From Lathyrus oleraceus (taxonomy: Eukaryota > Streptophyta > Magnoliopsida > Fabales > Fabaceae), in NCBI RefSeq assembly GCF_024323335.1, contig NC_066582.1, positions 184,482,973-184,546,972 on the forward strand: a DNA stretch of 64,000 bases. The letters run 5' to 3'. The notes beneath the pieces are model-generated. The model was not told where the DNA came from. It saw only the letters and a program-made list of their open reading frames with translations, and made no database searches. Below, in pieces: positions 1-10,704 of the stretch (positions are counted from its first letter, which is position 1; each line of letters begins with the position of its first letter). The position numbers and the translations under genes are program-made.

Positions 1-1548
1 GCAACATTTGGCCTAACTGGCGTGAAAGAAACTGCCTTACTGTCAATCAAGTCTTGCACCTTGTGTCTGAAGGCCTTGCAATTCTCCACTGTATACCCTG
101 AGGCACCCATGTGATACTCGCAATGAGCATTGGCGTCATAGCCAGGTGGATAGGGTGGAGTTACAAGTGTTAGCTCCTTCAAGATAATTGATCCATCCTT
201 TAGCAGGTAGGGAAGGATCTTGCTGTATGGTATCGGCAAAGGATCGAAATGTCTTTCTGGCCTCATTGCCCTCTGCTGGTTAGGTTGACGTTGTTGTGGA
301 GCACGTTGTTGTTGATTATGATGTGGTTGCTGGTAAGCTGGCTGTTGATACGGCTGCTGATATGGTTGTTGATATGGTTGCTGATATGGTAGCTGATATG
401 GTGTTGGTATGACATTGACAATATGGTGGTAAGGCATAGGAACGTATGGATGTGCCCTATATCCTCCTCCTCCCATTATGGCATTGGCTTGACCTTTTGG
501 CTTCTTCGGAAGATTGGGATAGGGTTTCTTCACTCCACTTGAAGCGTTGACAGCGCAAGGCAACTTTCCTTTTCTGATATGGCTCTCAATTCGTTCCCCC
601 ACAGAGACAACCTCAGCAAAAGTTGGGAAGCTGGATCCTACCATTTTCTCCATGTATTGGGTATGCAGAGTTCCCATAAACATATCAATCAGTTCCTTAT
701 CGATGAGAGGAGGTTGGACACGAGCTGCAAGCTCTCTCCACTGCTGTGCGTATTCCTTGAATGACTCATTGTTACACTGAGTCATGTCTTACAGCTGGGT
801 GCGATTGGGTGCTAGATCAGTATTGTACTGATAATGCCTAAGGAAGGCTTCATCGAGGTCTCTCCATGACTGGACCTGTCTTCTCTCTAACTACATATAC
901 CACTCCAAGGATGCCCCACTGAGGCTATCTTGGAAGTAATGAATCAAGAGCTGATCATTGCTGATGTGGGCAGCCATCTTGCGACAGTAAGCTCTGTGGT
1001 GAGTTCTAGGGCAGCTGATCCCTTTGTATTTATCAAAGTCCGGGACTTTGAATTTTTGCGGAATCACCAAACCTGGCACATATCGACAGCGTCCAAACCG
1101 GGAGTAGTTTGAACCTCCAAGGACTTGAATTTCTCTTCCAAAGCGTGGAGTCTCTCAACAGCTGGGTCTAAAAGACCTCCAATAACAAGCTTGACGGGTT
1201 GTGGCATGAAGAAAGCATCATACGGATCTTCATCACCCATCATGGATCCGTGTCGAGCAAATGTAGCAGAATGCTCATGAGGGTTCACGTTGTCCATTGA
1301 AGAAGGAATAAGGATCAGTCGTCCTCTAGGATGGGAAGGGTTACCATCAAGGCCAGTCACTCCGGGGATGCTAAGCATGGTGATCCAAACTGAGCAGCAA
1401 CTTTTCTGGCTTCAGTGCTAGTCTCAACATCCTTTTCCTTCTGGGCTAAGAGCAACATGGTCTCAAGCAAGCGATCCATCTTTGCCTGCATGGAGTCGAT
1501 GTCTGTTCTCATTGAGACTTGGTTTGCTTCAAGTTGTTCGAGTGTCAT
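1..1548 (-). pseudogene. gag: gag of element N, partial and broken
   Basis: Structural capsid/nucleocapsid polyprotein of a Tat-lineage retroelement. I place the start at the ATG complementary to 1546-1548 (MTLEQLEANQ), followed by a short amphipathic, probably coiled-coil segment as in the other gag genes here. Frameshifts occur near 1375 and 1080. The capsid-like part (KFKVPDFDKYKG, HYFQDSLSGASLEWYM) is interrupted by an amber codon at about 892-894 and an ochre codon at about 789-791, then runs through SFKEYAQQWRELAARVQPP. A tandem Pro-Tyr-Gln-Gln stretch (about 335-400) precedes a zinc-knuckle variant C-x2-H-x4-G-Y-x4-C near 70-115. The reading frame leaves the window at base 1. Family assignment is firm; function is lost. 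Confidence 0.8.
335..405 (-). repeat. 15-bp in-frame tandem repeat in gag of N
   Basis: About five near-identical 15-bp units on the plus strand (core ggttgctgatat) encode alternating Pro-Tyr-Gln-Gln on the minus strand. It lies in the low-complexity linker between the capsid-like part and the zinc knuckle, where E1, E2 and H instead have CAA/Gln runs. Confidence 0.7.
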
Positions 1549-4500
1549 CTTGTAGTTGCGGCGTGTCTCGTACCGGTGTCGAGTAGTCGGCGTTACTGGA
1601 TAAAGGGTAGAATATGGTGTAAGTTTTTTGTTTCTGGACAATGAGATGCAATGCAAGTTGATGATATGCAAATGCATGAAATTCTGCCATGTTTTTTTCA
1701 CAAAGGAATACAAATACTCAAGCTCATTCACGTGTTGGGTACGTCAGGATAATAGGAAGAAGCATAGGTTTTTCTGATTACTAGAAATTCCCAAAGGTAG
1801 GTTCTAAAGTTATGTTTTCAAGGAATGAACTTAGACTCACGAATCATGTTCAAAACTTCCTCACAATAATGGGCTGGCCATATCGTGATGGGAGTTTTCC
1901 ATTGATCTAATCTAAGTGGGATTCTCGTATTGTTCTAACAGGGTGTAGACTCTTCGGTTCAATACTACATAATCGCCAATCATGAAAACAAAACTTGTGT
2001 TTAAGGCGAGGTCCCTAGAGTCACGGATCGTATTTAGAATCTCCCCTCAATAATGGGCTAGCCATATTGTGATAAAAACTCCAAACAAAACTACTCTAGA
2101 TGGAGTCTTCGTATTGTTCCAATGAGGTGTATACCCATCTTTTATTATCCGAGGTTTAGAATTAAAAGGGTTTAGAATTTGTATTAATTTGCAAGAAATG
2201 ATTTGAATATTGTGGTGATTGAGATTTTAATCGGGTGACAAGAGTTTGAGTAATATGGCGTGCGCCAATTATTTGAGCACTTCGGAAATAGTGAAGCGAA
2301 CGCTTCCTATCTCCTTTTCATCCCAAGTTTACGTTTAAAAGAGAAAATTCGTTAGAAGTTAAATAGTTTGAATTTGTACGGAATGTTAGTAAAATTATTT
2401 ATATGTGAGGTTGATGGCGATGCTAAAGCAATCGACTTACAAAGGGTTTGTTTTGAAAGTGGGCTTGATGTTAAATCGAGAGTTGTGTGATTTGTATTTT
2501 TTTGAAATTGGTTTGGATTGATGATGACATTGAATTGGTTTGAAAGGATTATGATTTGATGATGAGACAAGTCGGTCCATTTTTTTAATTAAAAAAGTTA
2601 ATTGATTGCAATCTAATTAAATTGTCTAATTAAAGTAATTACAATTAATTATCAAAATTATTTGAATTTAAAAATTAATACAATCAAATAATTACGTTAA
2701 TTAAAAATAATCAACAAAATCATCTTAATTTAATCAAAAATTTAATTAATTAACTTTGAAAAGGAAATGAGTGACAATATTACATGTGAAATAAACGAAT
2801 TGCATCGGTGTACTCGAACCGGTTTGTGCGAAACAACAACATGCCTAATGTCGTTCGCGAGACCCAAACGCGGTGAAGATATTCCATTGATTTATTGAAA
2901 CTTTGGTGGTATATCGACATGAATTTGCCGAGTCCATTGATTTAATCGGATTAAGAGATGGGATAACAACATAAAGTTTTATTTTTGTATATTACCAACT
3001 GAGGTGGTGCAAAAAAAAAGAATGATTAACGGGCCTAATGGCCCAAATACTTAATATAAACTTATTATAAAAATATTAAATTCTAAAAAAAGGTGGAAAC
3101 TCCTTCCCCATAACCTATTTTAGGTTTTCAGAATTTATTAAAATAAACCCACTAAAACGCACCAGTATCCAAAATCTAACTTTAAACAATCCTGTATAAT
3201 ACAAATTCGAACTAGAATTAGCTACAAACGATCATGGAATTTGCAACCATACCAGAACCTGATCTGAGTTCAAAACCAAGCTTAGCATCCTATGAACAGA
3301 TTATGGAAAAACCAAAACATTCGAAGACAACGCCATTGACAATATTATACTTACGACATTTATGACACTGAGGATAGATAGGTCATGATACCCATCGAAT
3401 GGAACCATACCAAAACCTTCCTTCTAAATGAAACAAACACCCACGCTACAAAACAAATGAAATGAACAGACACTGAAATGTTACCGAATCAAGTATTGCT
3501 GCTCTGTTTTGTTGTTGCAGAAATGTTGAGTTGCTCTTGCCCTTTTAAAGACTTGCTTTGTTTTTGGAATTGTTGTAAACAGATGACATTGTTGAGCGGT
3601 ATTTACGAATTTGCGTAATGAATTTGGGTTAGTTCCTTGTGTTGTGCCGAGTATGGATTTTGATCAAAGGAACATCACATGGATCTCAACTACAACAATG
3701 GATATCCCTTTTCCTGCAAAACATTCAAAGACGCAACAACAAAACACAGATCATCCCAATTGATTTCCCTTCTTTCCTATTTCTTAATAGCTTTTCAAGA
3801 ATAAAAGAAACCGGATCTGGTGAATTCTTCGTGTACACTGGAGGTCGAAGAAGATGAACAATCCGGTGAGATGTTTTTCTTGGGGTGGCGCTGCGGTAGC
3901 GAAAGTGATGATGTGAGGGAAGTTGGAGTGGAAGGGGTGGTGTTCATCGTATTTGGGTGGTGGAGCGGTCGGATCGTGGACGGTGGAGATGAAATCGCGA
4001 TGGTCGTTTGTGTGTGTGTTACGCGGTGAAGGTGTCGTTGTGTGGTTGAAGAACGGCGGTTGGGAGTTGTTGGATGGAGGCCGTGAGATTCCGGCGATGG
4101 TGAAGGGAGTACCGATGGCTTGATGAAGGTTGTGCGGGTTTGAGTATGCAACGGTGAAAGGTTGCCTCATGGTGGATGTGAGGGAACCGGCGATGAGGGT
4201 GTTTGGTGAGTATTTTAATGGGTGTTGCGTTTCCGGTCGGTGATGGTGCAGCGGAGGGATGGAAGATTTGTTCTGGAGGAAGAAAGGGGTGATGTCGGTG
4301 ATGATGGAGAGGTAAACAGGGATGGCGGCGTGGTTGTTGTTTGTGAGCGGAGGGTGGCCATGAGTGAAGAAGAAGAGTTTTTCATTTTTCTTCCTTTTCG
4401 ATTTTCATTTATGAGTGGAGAGAGGGAGTAGATTAGTCAGTGTGTGAGAGAAATTTTTGAGTGGAGAGAGAAGATAGGGTAGTAGGTGGGTGAAAGTTAT

Positions 4501-5387
4501 CTATAGAGAGAGAGGGGGGCCGTGTTATAATGAGTGAGGATCCTTTTTTATTATTATTTGTTCCTCTTTGTAACCGTTAACTAGAAGAGAGAGAAAAAGC
4601 CGTTTTCAATTTCCTTTTTTTTTCCAGCTTTTCTTTTTTCCTTTTCACTTTTTGTTCCTAGTAGAGAGGGCATATTGGTTGTGATGTAACGTGTGTGTGT
4701 TAGTGGTGAGAGAGAGCAATCTTGTTGTTTTTTTACCGTTAGAGGAGAGAGATTTTGTGCTAGCGGTCAATTTTTACAAGGGATCCAATGCTCAAATACA
4801 TTTTATTTTTGCAAACAAATATTATTAAATAAAATATGGTCATTACAAATTTCTAACCAATATTTTAAATTTTAAATAAAACAACAAAATTCCTAATTGT
4901 TTAATTTGAATTTTTGAACAAAGAAATAAAATGACCGATTATAAATAGAAATCAGATATAACTTTTCTTGAAAGATTAAATCGAGTGCATTAAAATGACC
5001 AGCGCGTAATATACTTATTAAGAAATACATCATTTCTTTTAATTTTGAAATAAATTTTCACCGGTTAAAAGGCTCAGGCGGGTCACAACGCAGTCAAAAT
5101 GGTCGCTGAAAAATATAACGAGCACACCAGGTTAAAATACATGAACCGTAGATAAATAATACTGGTGTCTGCCATTTTTAATTTTGAAACTTTTTTACCC
5201 GTTGATTTTGCACATTCTTGAGGAATGATTTAACCAATTTGTCTGTATTTTCAATAATTTATCCCGACTGATATTTTAGGTATTATTCATGATGAAATGC
5301 ATGTCATGCTGTGCATATGATGCAATTTGAAAATGAAATCAAATTTATGAAAATTCTAAAAATGCCCGGACAAAATTGGGCTATGAC
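1549..5387 (-). repeat. Leader plus LTR of element N (no gene)
   Basis: About 3.8 kb without convincing coding sequence between the LTR start at 5388 and gag. From right to left: a terminal part starting TGTCATAG; an AT-rich stretch; a pyrimidine-rich region (minus strand) around 4380-4690 that looks like a promoter/leader and contains a TTATAA box at 4525-4530; open but compositionally biased Pro/Thr/His-rich frames at 3784-4170; a very AT-rich block at 2580-2760; and an imperfect duplication at 1838-2150. No Ogre-type primer site (TGGCGACTC) was found, so the point where LTR ends and leader begins is unresolved. Confidence 0.55.
1838..2150 (-). repeat. Imperfect direct duplication, about 183-bp spacing
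   Basis: Two copies of a block containing 'cctcacaataatgggctggc' / 'ccctcaataatgggctagcc', both followed by a 'tcgtattgttc' segment and a short 'ggtgta' segment. The copies start near 1838 and 2021. They lie between LTR and gag of N; origin unknown. Confidence 0.6.
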
Positions 5388-5388
5388 A

Positions 5389-6844
5389 CATGCTTACATG
5401 GGCGTATGATAGGCCCATCAAGTGATACTATCAGGTCCAAAAATGCTTGAGAATCATGCTTAAATCATGTCATGTGGCCATGCATTTGAGTTTGAAATGT
5501 GAAGGTGAAAATCATCCAATTGGTCCTTTGAAAATAACCCATGCGCAAGTCCTTCATTCTTTGGCCAAATGAGGTGATCTTGGTTTTTTTGAAAAGGTGA
5601 CATCAAGGGGAACAACTTTTATGTTTAACACTTTTCCATTTGAAGCTTTAATCATGATGAATTTTGAGGTAGAAGTTTGGAAAATCAAACATGTTTGAAA
5701 ATTTTCGAAGTACCAAGTCAAATGTTCACTTCTTCCACCTTGAATAACTTTTGCTACGGACTTAAAATGAAAACCGTTCCTTCATCAAAGTTGTATCTCT
5801 TTCAAACCTATTCAATTTTGTAACAAATTTGACCTCATTCGTATTTGGAATGAAGGAGTTATGCATTTTAGAAGTTGAGGAATATCACTTGTTCAATGGT
5901 AATGGCCCAAAATGACCTATAATGTTTCCTCTTGGAAAATGCATTTTCAATTTGAATTTGAACTTATTAAAAACATGAAAGTTGAAGTAGACATCTTGAA
6001 TTTGATCATGTAATTTTAATGTATTTCATCTCATAAAAAATGAGAAAGTTATGATCCTTGGAAGTTGACCTCCTAACTAGGGTTCAGACAAAATGACCTA
6101 TAATCTTTCACCATAAAAAATGACTTTCCAAGCAAAACTAGCTTTATACTTCAACATGAAAGTTGTTTGTAATGTAATTTTAAGTAAATTGTCTCTTGGA
6201 ATCATTTTCGTATGACAAAAATTGTAGGAGATAGGGTCTAGGGAACCCCAATTTTGACCGGTTGACTTTCTCTAGTCAACCACCATGAACCATCTTGCTA
6301 GCCTGATATTCTCTTGATTTTTGGGACTTATGGAGGATCATATATGTTTAAGATGATGTAATATGAAGTAACCCTTGAGATATTTGATCAAATGTTGAAG
6401 AAACTTGTTGAAGAAGTCACACAAGATACCCAGATGAATTAGGGCTTCCAAGGCAAACAAGCTTCAAACTTTTGATGAATTCTTGATCAAAATGATATGT
6501 GAATACCATGGGGATCCATATATGATGTCTAGAATCAATGTGAACCATATCTTGATTAGTCTCCTTGCATTGAGGGTCTTAAACCCTAGATATGAACTTG
6601 ATGATGCATTGGTGAGCACACACATTACCTACAAAAGCAACAAACTATACATTGACATATTTTTGGTATTTTGGTTAGTAAATAATGAAAAATAAAGGAT
6701 GATACAATCAAAATGTGCTTGGTGATCTCTCCCAATGCAAACCCAATGAATGGGGGGTAAGGAGGATGCCAATGTGTGATCTCTAAGCCAATGCATATGA
6801 TGAGATTGCATGAGGGATCTTAGAGTCAAAATTGGGATCTTACA
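5389..6844 (-). repeat. Arm L: truncated 3' LTR of an Ogre-like element
   Basis: Minus-strand LTR starting TGTAAGATCCC at 6844, preceded by the polypurine tract. It aligns along its whole length with the first about 1.45 kb of the arm R LTR (10705 to about 12160), including the 'ggcatcctcc' and 'cgcccatg' blocks. At 5388 homology ends where LTR N begins, so the rest of this LTR is displaced beyond N, outside the window. Similarity to arm R is clearly below that between the paired LTRs of E1 or E2 (roughly 12 mismatches in the first 65 bp), so L and R are different elements or subfamilies. Confidence 0.8.
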
Positions 6845-6857
6845 GCTGCCCCTATTT
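6845..6857 (-). other. Polypurine tract of arm L
   Basis: Minus-strand TAAATAGGGGCAGC lies directly next to the LTR start. This G-run is the plus-strand primer site and is matched by AAATAGGGGCA in E2, AATAGGGGCAGC in E1 and AAATAGGGGCAGT in arm R. Confidence 0.8.
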
Positions 6858-9543
6858 AAGGACATTCTCACTGTGGATGTGAAGGTTAAAATCTTCGTAT
6901 CAACTCAGTAGAATGGACTTAAATAACAACATATAAAAACAAATTTTGGTCCCTGAGAGACCTCTTGATGCATATGACATGAATGTTAAAATAATCTCTG
7001 TGGGGAACATATTGCCACAAAGGAAAAGAATCCGGAGAGACTGAAAGTCCGCAGGAGAAAAATGCATTCCATAAGGAACACTCACTGGAGATACAAAGAC
7101 TCTGGGGGATAAAAGTGTTGTATGTTGGCCAGGCTATGACTTAAAAACTGTTGGCGACACGAGAGGAATTCCATGAAAAGAAATCAATTGAAAGAATCGG
7201 TTGGGGATAAGGGAAAATCTGCAAGAGAAATGGGTAAATCAGAACAAAATTGGAATACATGAACCAAACAGGGGATTGGCAACTTCACTGAGGAAATATG
7301 CACCCAAACTTAACTTGGGAAGAATGAACTTCAACGCAGGAGTACCAAAAGTATATTACCTATTACCAGTTATTGGGTAGGAAGATAATGTACTATAACA
7401 GAGAGAGATCCGTTACCGATTAGGGTAAACATATCAAGGATGACTCGCTAAGAAACAGGAGGTGCAATCATTACCGGTTACTGGGTAAGAACAACCTGCT
7501 GGAAAAAATAGGATTTACAACTACCGGTTACTGGGCAGAAGACCAAAGAAAGAGAATATCCATCACCAGCTAAAGTGAACATATCAAGGATAGACTCAGA
7601 GAAAGAATATTTGTTCATCGGTTAGGATGAACACATCAAGGATAGACTACCGGGGAAAAGTAGGAATTATATCTATCAATTACTGGATAGAATACCAAAA
7701 ATAGAATATCCGTCATCGATTACGATGAACATAATAAGGATAGACTCAACAGGGGGAAACATGATTTATAACTACTTTTTACTGGGCAGAAGACTGCAAA
7801 GGGGAGAAAATCCTTCATCGGTTAAGATGAAAATATCAAGGATTAACTCTTTGGGGAATGAAAATAGGGATTACAACTACCTTTTTACTGGGTTGAAAAC
7901 CATAAAGGGAGAATATCCGTCATAAATTAAGATGAACATATCAAGGATATACTGCTTGGGGAAACGTGAAAACGAATCCGCTGGGGAAAATAAAGGAAGT
8001 AAATTACTTCTACCGGGTATTGAGCAAAAGTAAAGTACTCAAAAATTGAGAAGAATATTACCAGTTATTGGGCAATAGAATCTCGGGGGACCAAAAGTAT
8101 CTATCTAGGTAAGAGCTAGAAAGAAACGGTCAAACAAAGATTCAACCCCATGAGAATATAACTTAGGGGGAGTGGTTCCATCCAGATAATTAACTAGGGA
8201 GGAAATTGAAATAATATTCATCCACGAGGAAATAACTCAGTGGGGAATGAGAAAAGTTAAACTCTTTTCTGCTTAAAGGGGGTCGACACTCTACAATTGA
8301 AGGAGGACGGACACACCAAACCTGTATGGGGAAATAATATCGCCACAACATGGGATCAGAGTAAAGGAATCAAATGCAAGAAAATGCATAATGAAATATC
8401 CGATGTATGCTTTATGCATGAATATGTATATGATTGATGATTATGCTGATAAACGCATCGTAAGGGATACAAATGTCACTAATTTGAATCATCGTTACAA
8501 CACTCGACTGATCTCGACAAGATGGAAACACCAACTAGAGAAACATGCTGGGGATGGATGCAAATCAATTGGCTCTGGACATCTCAAACCTGGATGGGGA
8601 TAGAGAGAAGATCTGCCGAGGATCCGAACTGTCAACTCTGCGGGGAATTTTAGGTTAACATCATATCAAATGAGACAACCTCGCAGGGGACCAAATCAAA
8701 TACTGCTCAAGAATCAACACTACCGGGAATCAGGAATAAACTCCGCTCTGCACTACAGGAGATAAAACTCTGCACGGGGTCCATGCAAATTGTTGAGGAT
8801 GTGAGCCTATAACTCAAGAGGTGATTACAAACTAAGCTAGGGAGAACTGAATTTCTGTTGGGGAGGAAAAATGTTACCAAACCAATCGCTTGGGGAAGAC
8901 CAACAATGCTTCGCACTTTAGGACTCACCTGTTGTCAGATTGCCGTTGATATTCCTTACTGAAATTGATTGCTTTTTAAAAGTAATTGCTTTCATTATTT
9001 GAGAGAAATGATTTTTAATATTTAATTTATTTCAAAGTTATCATATTAAAATTCAATTTTATTTAGCTAAAAAGTAAATAAGAGTAGAAATAATTGGATA
9101 AAAAGTTCAACTTTATTTAATAGAATGGTAGTCTGTAAATGACAAGACTACATAGATCTTTACAAAAGTTGAAAATGATAATTTATATGGAAAATGGCTA
9201 CAATGAACACAATGATCACTAATCCATCTACCAACTTTAATATCCACTACGCTCTTAGCTTCGGTTGAGAATGATGAATCATAACTGACTAAATTGCTCA
9301 AAATTACTCCCATGACTGGGGACCAACCAAATGCAGTTACTTGCCGTAATCCCTAATTTTTGCCTAGATTTCCCCAAGGTGGGGTACTCAATCGATCAGG
9401 ATGAATTTTCTGTTTTATATCTCTAACTTTTGCTAGGATCGCCCTTTCGGGTTTTCAATCCACCAAGATGCTCATTTTTGCCTAAGCCTCCCTTTCGGGT
9501 TTTCAACTTAGCGAGCTGTTCTTTTCCTTTTTTAGGCGAAGTA
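6858..9543 (-). other. Arm L: pol 3' tip and 3' UTR of an Ogre-like element
   Basis: The minus-strand frame at 9543-9532 reads the last codons of integrase (Y-F-A-stop), identical to the ends of E1 and E2 pol. From there leftward the sequence follows the E2 3' UTR: two GAAA-loop hairpins (9499-9442), the 'ggcaagtaac' block near 9335, the 'actaccattctattaaataaag' block near 9110, then accggtta/ccagttattgggta-type repeats (7340-8060) and the PPT. No gene lies inside. At 9543 the element is cut and joined to arm R in the opposite orientation. Confidence 0.75.
9442..9499 (-). other. Two post-stop GNRA-type hairpins (arm L)
   Basis: CCCGAAAGGG occurs twice on the minus strand (9499-9490 and 9451-9442), 48 bp apart, each inside 'ttgaaaacccgaaaggg'. 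This is a 3-bp stem closing a GAAA tetraloop. The same pair follows the pol stop in E1 and E2. Confidence 0.65.
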
Positions 9544-10704
9544 ATCCTTGATATGTTCATCCTAACTGATGACGGATTTCCTTCTCTTTGCGGTCTTCTG
9601 CCCAGTAGCCGGTAGTTGTAAATCCTGTTTTTCTTTCCTTTTGCAGAGTTTATCCTTGATATGTTCACTTTAACCAGTGGCGGATATTCTCTCCTTCGAT
9701 ATTCTATCCAGTAACTGATAGATGTAATTCCTATTTCTCTCCTCCCAGAGTCTATCCTTAATATGTTCATCCTAACCAATGACGGATTTTCTCTTTGATG
9801 GTATTCTATCCAGCATTCGATAGATGTAATTCCTACTTTTTGTTCAGTTGGTTTATCCTTGATATGTTCATCCTAACCGATGGTGGATATCCTCCTTGGC
9901 AACCCCAAACAAGTTTATCCTTGATATATTCATTTTAGCCGATGACATATTTTCTTTCCTTTGAGTCTATCCTTGATATATTCACTTTAACCGGTGACGA
10001 ATATTCTCATCTTTGGTCTTCTGCCCAGTAACTGGTAGTTGTAAATCCTATTTCCGTAGTTTTCCCCAGCAAGGCTATTCTTACCCAGTAACCGGTAATG
10101 GATACTCCCTCCTGGGGGATCCCAGCGAGTCATTCTTGATATGTCCATCTTCGCCGATGACGGGTGTCCTCTCTGTCAGATCTTTATTATCTCCTTACCC
10201 AGTAACAGGTAGTGGATAATAAATTTCTGCTTCTCCTAGGCTGAAGTCTATTTCTTCCCCAGTTGAGTTGAGTGCACATTTCCTCAATGAAATCGCTTTT
10301 CCTGCATGATTCAAGTACTTCAGTTTTATCCTGATCTACTCGTTTCCCCTGCGATATGTTTTTGTTTCCCCGACTGGAATTCCTCTGGTCCCACAACAAT
10401 TTTGAAGTCGTAGCCTGGCCTACACATAATCCTTTTATCCCCTCAGAGTCTCTGTCTCCCCGATGAGCTTTCCGTACAGAATGCATTGTTCTCCTGCGGA
10501 CTTTCGGACACTCTGATTTCTTTTCCTTTGTGGCAACATTTCTCCATAGAGAATTTGCTTTTACATTCATATCATATGCATCATGAGGTGTCTTAGGGAC
10601 CAAAATTTGTTCCTATATGTTGTTATTTAATCCCATTCTACTGAGTCGATATGAAGATTTTAACCTTCGTCTCCTCAATTAGAATGTCCTTAAATAGGGG
10701 CAGT
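9544..10704 (+). other. Arm R: 3' UTR fragment with tandem hairpin motifs
   Basis: Non-coding. Contains about seven copies of a unit beginning 'tccttgatatgttca' (motif starts 9550, 9658, 9760, 9861, 9923, 9975, 10138), spacing 52-163 bp and mostly near 100. Each is followed by a short inverted repeat such as TCATC-ctaact-GATGA and often a second one such as TCTATC-cagtaact-GATAGA. It then passes through the conserved 'cttagggaccaaaatttg' block to the polypurine tract AAATAGGGGCAGT (10692-10704). It corresponds to about 50150-51303 of E2. Confidence 0.75.

Larger units (their letters stand above)
1..5388 (-). mobile_element. Element N: 5' part of a minus-strand Tat/Ogre-type LTR retrotransposon
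   Basis: Read on the minus strand it begins with a TG LTR start at 5388 (TGTCATAGCCC), followed by several kb of non-coding LTR and leader and then gag, which leaves the window at base 1. Sequence just right of 5388 is LTR of a different Ogre-like element (arm L), whose homology to arm R stops exactly here, so N is nested inside that LTR. The remaining pro-pol part and 3' LTR should lie left of the window. Lineage is inferred from gag similarity to the plus-strand copies here; the LTR/leader boundary and primer site were not located. Confidence 0.7.

Noticed and set aside
2580..2760. AT-rich block as a matrix-attachment or origin site
   Set aside because: Only base composition supports it.
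3784..4170. 128-codon minus-strand frame rich in Pro, Thr, His
   Set aside because: Composition bias of the pyrimidine-rich LTR region of N; several overlapping frames are open, and there is no domain or splice context.
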